Positions 8,674 through 15,383 of a DNA stretch of 20,533 nt are shown here, one piece after another. Location of the stretch: contig JAISPH010000010.1 in NCBI GenBank assembly GCA_031275035.1, positions 1-20,533 on the forward strand, written 5' to 3'. The notes below the pieces were generated by a model. That model saw nothing but the letters and a program-made list of their open reading frames with translations, did no database searches and was not told where the DNA came from. Each line of letters starts with the position of its first letter. Within the stretch, counting starts at the first letter, position 1. Position numbers and translations under genes: made by a program. Source of the stretch: Treponema sp. (GTDB lineage Bacteria; Spirochaetota; Spirochaetia; Treponematales; Breznakiellaceae).

Positions 8674-9662
8674 AAAAACTAAACCTTGAAGTTTTCGCCG
8701 CCAAATATCTTTCCGTTGCCGCGGCGATGGCGCTGTTCTTTATCGCCTTTATCTTCGGCTCCGTTTCGTACCGGGGGTTTTTCGACGTTCAGACCTTTCT
8801 CAACCTGTTCATTGATAAATCGTACCTGATCATTTCCGCCCTGGGCATGACCCTGGTAATACTATCCGGCGGCATCGACCTTTCGGTCGGTTCCGTCGTT
8901 GCCCTTACCACGATGATCATCTCCTCCCTCACCGAGTTTGCCCACGTTAACCCGTTTGCCGCGGTTTTTATCGCCGTTGTTACCGGCAGTATTGTCGGCT
9001 TTCTTATGGGCTGCATCATCGCCTGTTGGAACGTGCCGCCTTTTATCGCCACCCTGGCGGGAATGTTCTTTGCCCGGGGCGCCTGTTACCTCATCAGTAT
9101 TCAGTCAATCTCAATCAGCGAAAAAACCCTGAGCGATCTGGCCATCTGGAAACTTCGTTTCGGCGCCGGTCCGGGGACTCCGTTTATTTCTCTGAACGTG
9201 ATAATAGCCATCGTTATGATTATCGCAGTCATCTATATTTCCCTGCACACCAAATTCGGACGGAACATTTATGCCATCGGCGGCAACGAACAGTCCGCGG
9301 TGCTCATGGGTATCCAGGTACGAAGGACGAAGATCGCAATCTACACGGTGAACGGGTTCTGCTCCGCCGTATCCGGCGTGGTGTTCAGCCTCTACATGCT
9401 TTCGGGCTACGGCCTCCACGGCCAAGGCATGGAGATGGACGCCATTGCCGCGGTGGTTATCGGCGGCACCCTGCTGTCCGGCGGCGTGGGCTATGTATAC
9501 GGATCCCTGCTCGGCTCCCTTACCATCGCCATCATTCAGGCGCTGATCATGTTTAACGGCAGAATCAATTCCTGGTGGACGAAGATTACCGTGGGCGTAC
9601 TGCTTCTCCTCTTTATCGGTTTACAGCGGCTCATTGTCGTAATCGGCAACAAGAAACAATAA
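8670..9662 (+). CDS. yjfF: Sugar ABC transporter permease, YjfF-like
   Basis: The 330-residue membrane protein is the second permease of the importer. Conserved stretches match E. coli YjfF: LGMTLVILSGGIDLSVGSVV, PPFIATLAGMFFARGACYLIS, IYAIGGNEQSAVLMGI, DAIAAVVIGGTLLSGGVGYVYG and NSWWTKITVGVLLLLFIGLQR. It begins at the ATG overlapping the ytfT stop by four bases, with a GGGGGAAG ribosome site inside ytfT, so translation is coupled. The 248 bp that follow hold a small GTGAAC/GTTCAC inverted repeat (9751-9756 with 9771-9776) and the araB promoter; no clear terminator was found. Confidence 0.93.
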   Translation: MKKLNLEVFAAKYLSVAAAMALFFIAFIFGSVSYRGFFDVQTFLNLFIDKSYLIISALGMTLVILSGGIDLSVGSVVALTTMIISSLTEFAHVNPFAAVFIAVVTGSIVGFLMGCIIACWNVPPFIATLAGMFFARGACYLISIQSISISEKTLSDLAIWKLRFGAGPGTPFISLNVIIAIVMIIAVIYISLHTKFGRNIYAIGGNEQSAVLMGIQVRRTKIAIYTVNGFCSAVSGVVFSLYMLSGYGLHGQGMEMDAIAAVVIGGTLLSGGVGYVYGSLLGSLTIAIIQALIMFNGRINSWWTKITVGVLLLLFIGLQRLIVVIGNKKQ

Positions 9663-9826
9663 GCGCCTGAACCCCGGCGGCCTTATGCCGCAGGCAGTGT
9701 CGGCAAACAGAAACGATCAACGTGCGCCGCCTGAAGGGGCTGTTGTCCTTGTGAACCTTCCCGCCCTAAAGTTCACCTGCGGACCGGTGAGAGGGCTCTT
9801 GGGTATCAGACCGCTACGAATGAAAT

Positions 9827-9855
9827 TTGACAAAGGGCCGCTTTTATGGTATGGT
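9827..9855 (+). promoter_or_regulatory. Sigma70-type promoter of araB with an AraR-like operator candidate
   Basis: A perfect TTGACA (9827-9832), a 17-bp spacer and TATGGT (9850-9855) precede araB. TATGGTGCGTACAAAC (9850-9865) overlaps the -10 and start region and resembles the GTACGTACAA-type operator recalled for Bacillus AraR (about 11 of 16 positions). A further GTAC occurs at about 9883. The promoter call is fairly strong; the operator is speculative, and no regulator gene is in the window. Confidence 0.7.
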
Positions 9856-9910
9856 GCGTACAAACGTAAATCGTACTTATCGCCGGTGGAATCCAAAAAC
9901 GGGGGTGTAT

Positions 9911-11593
9911 ATGGAACTGCAAAAGGGTGAAAACTATGTACTGGGGCTGGATTACGGCACAGATTCATGCAGAACCGTCATTATCGATGCGGCAAACGGC
10001 GAAGAGGCGGGGGCCGCAGTTATGGAGTATCCCCGCTGGGCGAAGGGTCTTTACTGCAGCGCATCGAAGAACCAATTCCGTCAACATCCCCAGGATTATA
10101 TAGACGTTCTGGAAGGAACGGTAAAAGAAGCGGCGGCACAGGCGGGCAAAACCGCCGCATCAAAGATCAGGGGAATCGCCATTGACACTACGGGCTCAAC
10201 CCCCTGCGCCGCGGACAAGACCGGAATGCCCCTGGCGATGAGTCCTGCATTTGTGGAAAATCCTTCGGCCATGTTTGTTCTCTGGAAGGATCACAGCGCC
10301 ATTGCCGAGGCGGGCCGTATCAATGAACTGGCCCGGACCTGGGGGGGTACGGACTATACCGTCTTTTCGGGGGGCGTCTATTCCGCCGAATGGTTCTGGG
10401 CCAAGCTTCTGCGGATCATCTCCGAAGACGATAAGGTTGCCGGGGCAATTGTCTCCGGGGTTGAGCACTGCGATTGGATGACCGCCCTCTTAACGGGGAA
10501 CAGGGATATCCGCGCCATAAAGAGAAGCCGCTGCGCCATGGGGCATAAGGCCATGTGGCACGCCAGTTTTGGCGGCTGTCCGCCGGCGGATTTTTGGGAA
10601 AAGCTCGATCCCCGGCTGGCGAAGATACGGGAAACCCTGGGGTCCGAAACCTATACCAGCGATACCTCCGGGGGGCCGCTCTCCGCGGAATGGGCGGACC
10701 GGCTGGGAATTCCCCGGAACATCCCCGTGGCAATCGGCGCTTACGACGCCCACATGGGCGCCGTCGGGGGCGGCGTCAGGACAGGGTGGCTTGTCCGGGT
10801 AATGGGGACATCCACCTGCGATATGATCGTCGGCCCCAGGCCCGGGGGCGCGGAAAAGCCGGTCCGGGGCATCTGCGGACAGGTGGACGGATCGATAATT
10901 CCCGGAATGATTGGCTACGAGGCGGGACAAAGCTCCTTCGGGGATGTGTACGCGTGGTTTCGGAACCTGCTGGCATGGCCCCTGGAGGCGGCGCTCCCCG
11001 GACTTGAGGATGTGGATGCCGGAACAAAAGAAAAGATCGCCAAAGCGCTGAGAAAAAAGATACTCCCGGAACTGGAAAAGGCGGGGGAGAAAATCGATCC
11101 CGGGGACAGTACTATCGTCGCCCTTGACTGGCTTAACGGCCGGCGTACCCCCGATGCAAATCAGCATCTTAAATCTGCAATCATGGGCCTCAGCCTTGGT
11201 TCCGACGCGCCCGGAGTTTACCGGGCTCTGGCGGAGGCGACCGCCTTCGGCGCCAAGGCCATTGTGGAACGCTTTGTCGAAGAGGGGGTCGTCATTGACG
11301 GGATAATCGGCATAGGCGGCGTAGCCCGGAAATCTCCCTTTGTTATGCAGATCCTGGCGGATGTGCTCAACCGGCCCATCAGCGTCGCCGCCAACGATCA
11401 ATGCGTGGCCCTGGGGGCGGCTATTTTTGCCGCCGCCGCCGCCGGACTCTACCCGGATATAGCCTCGGCCCAAAAAGTACTGGCTTCACCCATAGAGAAA
11501 ACCTATACTCCCAGGGCAAAACAGGCGGCCGCCTATAATACGCTCTATGACCGCTACAAGGCCCTGGGAGCCTTCGCCGGAACGCAGGTATAA
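9911..11593 (+). CDS. araB: L-ribulokinase
   Basis: The 560-residue FGGY-family kinase phosphorylates L-ribulose to L-ribulose 5-phosphate in arabinose catabolism. It tracks E. coli AraB end to end: GLDYGTDSCR (residues 12-21), YPRWAKG, NQFRQHPQDYI, DTTGSTP, VENPSAMFVLWKDH, GGVYSAEWFWAKLL, GTSTCD, GICGQVDGS, EAGQSSFGDVYAWF, LDWLNGRRTPDANQ, GGVARKSPF and DQCVALGAAIFAAAA. These features exclude xylulokinase and glycerol kinase. I place the start at ATG 9911 because the kinase fold begins at once and a G-rich ribosome site (9901-9906) precedes it; longer in-frame starts from 9827 lie inside the promoter. A G7 tract at 10341-10347 is in frame here. araA and araD are not present in the window. The kinase gives the best clue to the importer's substrate. 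Confidence 0.96.
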   Translation: MELQKGENYVLGLDYGTDSCRTVIIDAANGEEAGAAVMEYPRWAKGLYCSASKNQFRQHPQDYIDVLEGTVKEAAAQAGKTAASKIRGIAIDTTGSTPCAADKTGMPLAMSPAFVENPSAMFVLWKDHSAIAEAGRINELARTWGGTDYTVFSGGVYSAEWFWAKLLRIISEDDKVAGAIVSGVEHCDWMTALLTGNRDIRAIKRSRCAMGHKAMWHASFGGCPPADFWEKLDPRLAKIRETLGSETYTSDTSGGPLSAEWADRLGIPRNIPVAIGAYDAHMGAVGGGVRTGWLVRVMGTSTCDMIVGPRPGGAEKPVRGICGQVDGSIIPGMIGYEAGQSSFGDVYAWFRNLLAWPLEAALPGLEDVDAGTKEKIAKALRKKILPELEKAGEKIDPGDSTIVALDWLNGRRTPDANQHLKSAIMGLSLGSDAPGVYRALAEATAFGAKAIVERFVEEGVVIDGIIGIGGVARKSPFVMQILADVLNRPISVAANDQCVALGAAIFAAAAAGLYPDIASAQKVLASPIEKTYTPRAKQAAAYNTLYDRYKALGAFAGTQV

Positions 11594-11613
11594 GGGAGAC
11601 GCTTAAAAACAAT

Positions 11614-11650
11614 AAAAAACGTGGATTTCTTAATGAAATCCACGTTTTTT
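11614..11650. terminator. Bidirectional intrinsic terminator after araB
   Basis: AAAAAACGTGGATTTC (11614-11629) pairs perfectly with GAAATCCACGTTTTTT (11635-11650) around a TTAAT loop. The A and T runs make it a terminator on both strands, serving araB and the convergent phosphoesterase gene. Confidence 0.92.
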
Positions 11651-11651
11651 G

Positions 11652-11716
11652 GGAGACTTGTGTCGGACGAAAGTCCGCGATAACCAACCGGGTTATCGAA
11701 CAAGTCCAGTGTCTCC
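11652..11716. other. Compact three-way-junction palindromic element (candidate structured RNA or dispersed repeat)
   Basis: The outer arms GGAGAC (11652-11657) and GTCTCC (11711-11716) pair. TTGT (11658-11661) then pairs with ACAA (11700-11703), leaving GTCCAGT as a bulge. Inside sit two perfect hairpins: CGGAC-GAAA-GTCCG (11664-11677) with a GNRA loop, and CGATAACC (11678-11685) with GGTTATCG (11691-11698). Almost every base is paired. If the terminator at 11614-11650 works both ways, only the minus-strand phosphoesterase transcript would carry it, in its 3' UTR. No known RNA family is recognised. Confidence 0.65.
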
Positions 11717-11723
11717 GCAGGGT

Positions 11724-12806
11724 TCAGTCGCGTTCCGTCCCGGGAACGGGTCCCTGCCTCCCCAAAAGTTCTATCCGGGCCTTTACATAGTCAAGCCGGT
11801 CATGGTTAAGCACCGCCCGGCGGTATTTTCCCAGCTTTTCCAGCCGGTAGCGGCCCCGGCTGACGAAGCGTTTTCCCTCTCCTTCAATAAACCAGTAAAC
11901 CAGGGCTATCTTTTCCCGGCTTAATTCAAGGGCGGTAATCCCCCTTCTGCCTATAGCGCTTCCCGAGTTAAAAAGACAGGGAACCGGAAGTTCATCCCCG
12001 TAGAGGCTTTGGCGGAGCACATTCCGCCGTTCGGACTGTTTCAGATTCCCCAGATCCACCCGCAGAGCCGCCACCTCCGCGGCGATCCGCTCCTTCTCCG
12101 CCCCTTCCGAGGCGGGATAATCCCGGCAAAGCCGCTCAATCTCAAATTTGATATAATCGAAGCGGCCCAGGGATTCAAACAGGGGCCGGTGGGTATGACC
12201 GATAATGGAGATACAGTTGTTTGCCAGAGAAAAATTGTAGGCCTGTTTTTCCACATAAAAGCGCCGGTGGGGACTGCGGGCGCTGGAGACATTGCGGATC
12301 CCGATGGGACGGAGCAGATACCGCAGTCCAAGGCGGATAAGGTTATTGTAATTGGTATAGACCCTGGAAGACTGGTGGCCGTGGAAAACATAGACGGGGA
12401 TAAGCCCCGTTTCAATCCGAACCGCATTGTACAGGGGATAGGGATAGTTCTTTTCAAAAATCAGGTCCCCGTCGTGGTTCCCCAGGGTCTTGTAGAGCCT
12501 TCCCGCGCCGGCAAAGCCGTCAAAAACCCGGAACAGTTCCTCCCACCGGGCTTTAATGGCATTGAAGGAACAGCGCTGAAGCTCTTCAATATCCCCGTTC
12601 AAAATAAGGCGCCATCCTTGTTCAAAATAGTAGTACTCCAAAATCTTGGTAAGAAAGGTCCCGTTCTTGCTCAGATCGTCCCCCCGGCCCCCGTCTCCCA
12701 TGTGCAAATCGCTGATGATCAGAACCTTATCCCCCGGGGAAATGTCCAGCACCGCCGCCGGGTTAAACCGGGGGCTTAGTATATCGGCGAAAAAAGGATT
12801 CGTCAT
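11724..12806 (-). CDS. Calcineurin-like metallophosphoesterase
   Basis: The 360-residue protein carries all the dimetal phosphoesterase motifs in order: SDLHMGD (D33, H35), NGDIEE (D72), GNHDGD (N110, H111), FHGHQ (142-144) and IGHTHRP (H204, H206). It therefore hydrolyses a phosphoester, but the substrate cannot be told. The insert between HGHQ and GHTH and the C-terminal ~150 residues, with a GSAIGRRGITALEL strand and a Lys/Arg-rich end, resemble uncharacterised UDP-diacylglucosamine hydrolase-like or general MPE proteins. No signal peptide or membrane segment is seen, so it is probably cytoplasmic. Start choice is uncertain: ATG at 12806 gives a natural MTNPFF N-terminus, but an in-frame GTG at 12839 with a G-rich upstream stretch is possible. 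The gene is divergent from the TM2-rdgB operon and convergent with araB. Confidence 0.88.
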   Translation of the reverse strand: MTNPFFADILSPRFNPAAVLDISPGDKVLIISDLHMGDGGRGDDLSKNGTFLTKILEYYYFEQGWRLILNGDIEELQRCSFNAIKARWEELFRVFDGFAGAGRLYKTLGNHDGDLIFEKNYPYPLYNAVRIETGLIPVYVFHGHQSSRVYTNYNNLIRLGLRYLLRPIGIRNVSSARSPHRRFYVEKQAYNFSLANNCISIIGHTHRPLFESLGRFDYIKFEIERLCRDYPASEGAEKERIAAEVAALRVDLGNLKQSERRNVLRQSLYGDELPVPCLFNSGSAIGRRGITALELSREKIALVYWFIEGEGKRFVSRGRYRLEKLGKYRRAVLNHDRLDYVKARIELLGRQGPVPGTERD

Positions 12807-12864
12807 TGTTTTAGAGTACCATGCCGGAGGCCCGGACACAATGAGGCCCCCCCGCCTCTTAAAC

Positions 12865-12893
12865 TTGACAAAAAAAACTACCTATTGTATACA
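12865..12893 (+). promoter_or_regulatory. Sigma70-type promoter of the TM2-rdgB operon
   Basis: A perfect TTGACA (12865-12870), a 17-bp spacer and TATACA (12888-12893) lie 17 bp before the TM2 gene ATG. AGGAG (12899-12903) supplies the ribosome site, so the predicted leader is only about ten bases and the site is close to the transcription start. Confidence 0.7.
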
Positions 12894-12910
12894 GGCTCAG
12901 GAGAATAAAC

Positions 12911-13117
12911 ATGGAAAAAAAAGACTGGCTGACAACGCTGCTGCTCTGCATTTTTTTGGGGGGCCTGGGAATACACCGCTTCTATACCGGTAAAGTAGGC
13001 ACGGGCATACTGATGATCCTTACCTTCGGCGGTTTGGGAATATGGACCTTAATCGATCTTATCTTTATCGTGATGGGTAAATTCCGGGACAAGCAGGGAA
13101 ACTACATTACCAATTAG
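12911..13117 (+). CDS. TM2-domain membrane protein
   Basis: This 68-residue protein is a single TM2 domain. It has two hydrophobic helices (about residues 7-20 and 30-55) joined by the diagnostic turn GGLGIHRFYTGKVGTG, then GGLGIWTLIDLIFI. The family is widespread in small bacterial membrane proteins and has no agreed biochemical role. ATG 12911 has AGGAG seven nucleotides upstream. Its TAG stop abuts the rdgB ATG with no gap, and rdgB lacks its own ribosome site, so translation of the two is probably coupled. Confidence 0.92.
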   Translation: MEKKDWLTTLLLCIFLGGLGIHRFYTGKVGTGILMILTFGGLGIWTLIDLIFIVMGKFRDKQGNYITN

Positions 13118-13711
13118 ATGATCCTTTGGTTCGCTACCGGAAACCTTCACAAGCGAAATGAACTTGCCGCCATCCTCAGGGGCCACACCATCAGGACCCC
13201 CCGGGAGGGCGGTTTTCATTTTGATCCCGGTGAAACGGGGGCCACCTTTCTGGAAAACGCCCTTATCAAGGCCGGGGCCCTCTACCGCCTGGTCCGGGAA
13301 CCGGTTATTGCCGACGACTCGGGGCTCTGCGTGGACGCTCTGGGGGGAAGGCCGGGCATCTACTCCGCCCGTTACGGCTCCCGGGGGGGCGAGAAACCGG
13401 ACGATTCCCGGCGGAACGCCCTGCTCCTGGCGGAACTGGGGGATACCCCCCGGCGGAGCGCCCGTTTTGTCTGCGCCATGGCGCTGTTTCTGGGGGAGGA
13501 CCGTTTCTGCGCCGCCCAGGAGACCCTGGAGGGAGAAATCGCCGGGAGCCCTGGGGAAGCCCGCGGTTCCGGCGGTTTTGGCTATGATCCTATCTTCTAC
13601 CTTCCCGAAAAGGGCTGTACCGTGGCGGAATTATCCGAAGGGGAAAAAAACCTCATCAGCCACCGGGGCAAGGCGGCACGGGTTATCGCAAGGCTGCTGG
13701 CCGGCGGCTGA
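13118..13711 (+). CDS. rdgB: Non-canonical purine NTP pyrophosphatase (ITP/XTP/dITP), RdgB/HAM1 family
   Basis: The 197-residue cytoplasmic enzyme removes inosine and xanthosine triphosphates from the nucleotide pool, releasing pyrophosphate. It shows the nucleotide-binding start FATGNLHKRNEL (residues 5-16), the catalytic ADDSGLCVDALGGRPGIYSARY (from residue 65), GGFGYDPIFYLPE and the C-terminal EKNLISHRGKA. Length is normal for the family. The start directly follows the TM2 stop (TAGATG). The 3' end coding SHRGKAARVIARLLAGG is repeated just after the stop codon, so the tail has undergone a tandem duplication. The catalytic core is intact. Confidence 0.95.
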   Translation: MILWFATGNLHKRNELAAILRGHTIRTPREGGFHFDPGETGATFLENALIKAGALYRLVREPVIADDSGLCVDALGGRPGIYSARYGSRGGEKPDDSRRNALLLAELGDTPRRSARFVCAMALFLGEDRFCAAQETLEGEIAGSPGEARGSGGFGYDPIFYLPEKGCTVAELSEGEKNLISHRGKAARVIARLLAGG

Positions 13712-13755
13712 AGCCACCGGGGCAAGGCGGCGCGGGTTATCGCAAAGCTGCCGGC
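13658..13755 (+). repeat. 54-bp-period duplication of the rdgB 3' end
   Basis: AGCCACCGGGGCAAGGCGGC begins at 13658 and again at 13712, a 54-bp offset equal to 18 codons. The first ~44 bp match with three mismatches, then the copies diverge. Copy 1 is coding and includes the stop; copy 2 is just downstream and untranslated. Confidence 0.9.
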
Positions 13756-13802
13756 GCTCTTTGGCCGGGCAAAGATGAAGTCCGCTCCTCCGGCTTTTGC
13801 CC

Positions 13803-13831
13803 TTGATCCTTTTTTCTCATCCTCTGATAAT
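13803..13831 (+). promoter_or_regulatory. Promoter of ppx-ppk, apparently giving a leaderless transcript
   Basis: TTGATC (13803-13808), a 17-bp spacer and GATAAT (13826-13831) end eight bases before the ppx ATG at 13840. Transcription would start at or next to the ATG. No Shine-Dalgarno sequence exists between the -10 and the start codon, in keeping with leaderless initiation. Read-through from rdgB is an alternative. Confidence 0.55.
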
Positions 13832-13839
13832 TAACCGTT

Positions 13840-15369
13840 ATGGACAACCGGCCCGTCGCGGTTTTAGAGATAGGTTCTACCTGTATCAGGCTCCTCATTG
13901 CCGAGATTGCCGCAGGGGAGTGGCGGGTGCTGGACTGGGCGGGCAAGCCCGCTGCCCTGGGCCGGGATGTGTTTACCTCGGGCCGGGTATCCCGGGAATC
14001 CTTTCAGGAATGTATTGCGGCCTTGAAGAATTACCGGGAGCTTTTGGGCGGCTGGGGCATAAGCCCCCAGGAGGTCCGGGTAATTGCCACCAGCGCCCTC
14101 AGGGCCGCCCGCAACCGGGACGTGTTTGCGGACCGCCTGCTCCGGGAAACGGGATTCAGCCTGGCTGTTCTTGAGGGGATCGAAGAAAACCGCCTCATGT
14201 ACCTGGCGGTCCGCCATGCCCTTAAAAACGACCTGCCCCAGTTTTGGCGGGCCAATTCCATGATCATCGAAGCCGGGGGCGGCTCCACGGAGATAATGCT
14301 TCTCCGCCGGGGCAAGATGGTAGCCGCCCACAGCCTCCGCCTGGGGACCATCCTCTTTGATCAGCAGTACCGGCAGATCCTGGGGTCCGCCCGTTCCCAG
14401 GAACGCTACCTCAACGAGAATGTCAGGAATACTTCGGAACTGCTGAATGTGGAGATGGATCTGTCTTCTATCAGGACCCTGGTGATGACCGGTTCGGATG
14501 CGAGGATCGCGGCGAACCATGCGGGTCGGGAGCTGAACGAGTACTGCTGGACCGTGGAGCGGGAGGACTTTATCCGCTTTGTGGAGCAGGTGCAGAACTA
14601 CAGCATCGAAGACTGCGTCCAGAAGCTGCAGATCCCCTACGTGGAGGCCGAAGGCTTTATTCCGGGCATCCTGGTGTACAAGCTTTTTCTGGACAGAACC
14701 GCCGCGGCCCGGATAGTGGCGCCCAATGTATCCATCCGGGAGGGGCTTCTTATCGATCTGGCCCTGGGGGTGGACCCGGAGCTCCAGGAGGATTTTCTTT
14801 CCCAGATAATCGCCTCGGCGGTAAACCTGGGCAGGAAGTATCACTTTGATGAGGAGCATAACCGCCACGTGGCGGATCTCTCCCTTACCCTCTTCGACGC
14901 CCTGATCCGGGATCACGGCATGAACCGCCGGGAACGGATGATGCTGGAGATAGCGGCCATACTCCACGATGTCGGCATGTTTATCCGGGGATCGGGCCAC
15001 CACAAGCATGGACAGTACATTGTTTTTAACTCGGAGATCTTCGGCCTCCGGCGGGAAGAACTGGACATCATCGCCAATGTGATCCGCTACCACCGGGGGG
15101 AACCGCCGGCTCCCACGGATATAGAGTACCTTGCCCTGCAGCGGGAAGAGCGTATGCTGGTGCTCAAAATGGCGGCGCTCCTCCGGGTTGCGGACGCCCT
15201 GGACCGGGGCCATTCCCGGCGGATCAGGAGCGTCAGGGTAGAGCGCCGGGCTGAAACGGTTATTCTCTATACCGGCGAGACCTACGACCTGAGCCTGGAA
15301 AAGATGGGCCTTGAGGAGAAGGGCGATTTGTTCCAGGAAGTCTTTGGGTATAAGCTTATACTCAGTTAG
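13840..15369 (+). CDS. ppx: Exopolyphosphatase / pppGpp phosphohydrolase (Ppx/GppA family)
   Basis: The 509-residue protein has the two-lobed Ppx/GppA ASKHA fold followed by the HD-like C-terminal domain of long exopolyphosphatases. Phosphate-binding motifs are LEIGSTCIRLL (residues 9-19), ATSALRAARN, IEENRLMYLAV and EAGGGSTEI (from E144). The C-terminal part has HNRHVADLS, HDVGMF (H376, D377), HHKHGQYIV and RVADALDRGHS. The enzyme would release phosphate from polyphosphate chain ends or from pppGpp. Glu10 and Glu144 stand where the family usually has Asp (DxGSNS and DIGGGST), a conservative change. ppk1 starts 14 bases after the stop, so a polyphosphate role is favoured over a purely alarmone one. 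Confidence 0.9.
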   Translation: MDNRPVAVLEIGSTCIRLLIAEIAAGEWRVLDWAGKPAALGRDVFTSGRVSRESFQECIAALKNYRELLGGWGISPQEVRVIATSALRAARNRDVFADRLLRETGFSLAVLEGIEENRLMYLAVRHALKNDLPQFWRANSMIIEAGGGSTEIMLLRRGKMVAAHSLRLGTILFDQQYRQILGSARSQERYLNENVRNTSELLNVEMDLSSIRTLVMTGSDARIAANHAGRELNEYCWTVEREDFIRFVEQVQNYSIEDCVQKLQIPYVEAEGFIPGILVYKLFLDRTAAARIVAPNVSIREGLLIDLALGVDPELQEDFLSQIIASAVNLGRKYHFDEEHNRHVADLSLTLFDALIRDHGMNRRERMMLEIAAILHDVGMFIRGSGHHKHGQYIVFNSEIFGLRREELDIIANVIRYHRGEPPAPTDIEYLALQREERMLVLKMAALLRVADALDRGHSRRIRSVRVERRAETVILYTGETYDLSLEKMGLEEKGDLFQEVFGYKLILS

Positions 15370-15383
15370 GGGAAGGAAAAATA

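Noticed and set aside
11652..11716. tRNA gene
   Set aside because: The fold has three helices with no anticodon arm, no T-loop GTTCRA and no CCA-type acceptor stem, so it is not a tRNA.
13864..15213. 449-codon minus-strand open frame opposite ppx
   Set aside because: It is a shadow of the G+C-rich ppx gene, which has clear Ppx/GppA motifs; the antisense product has none.
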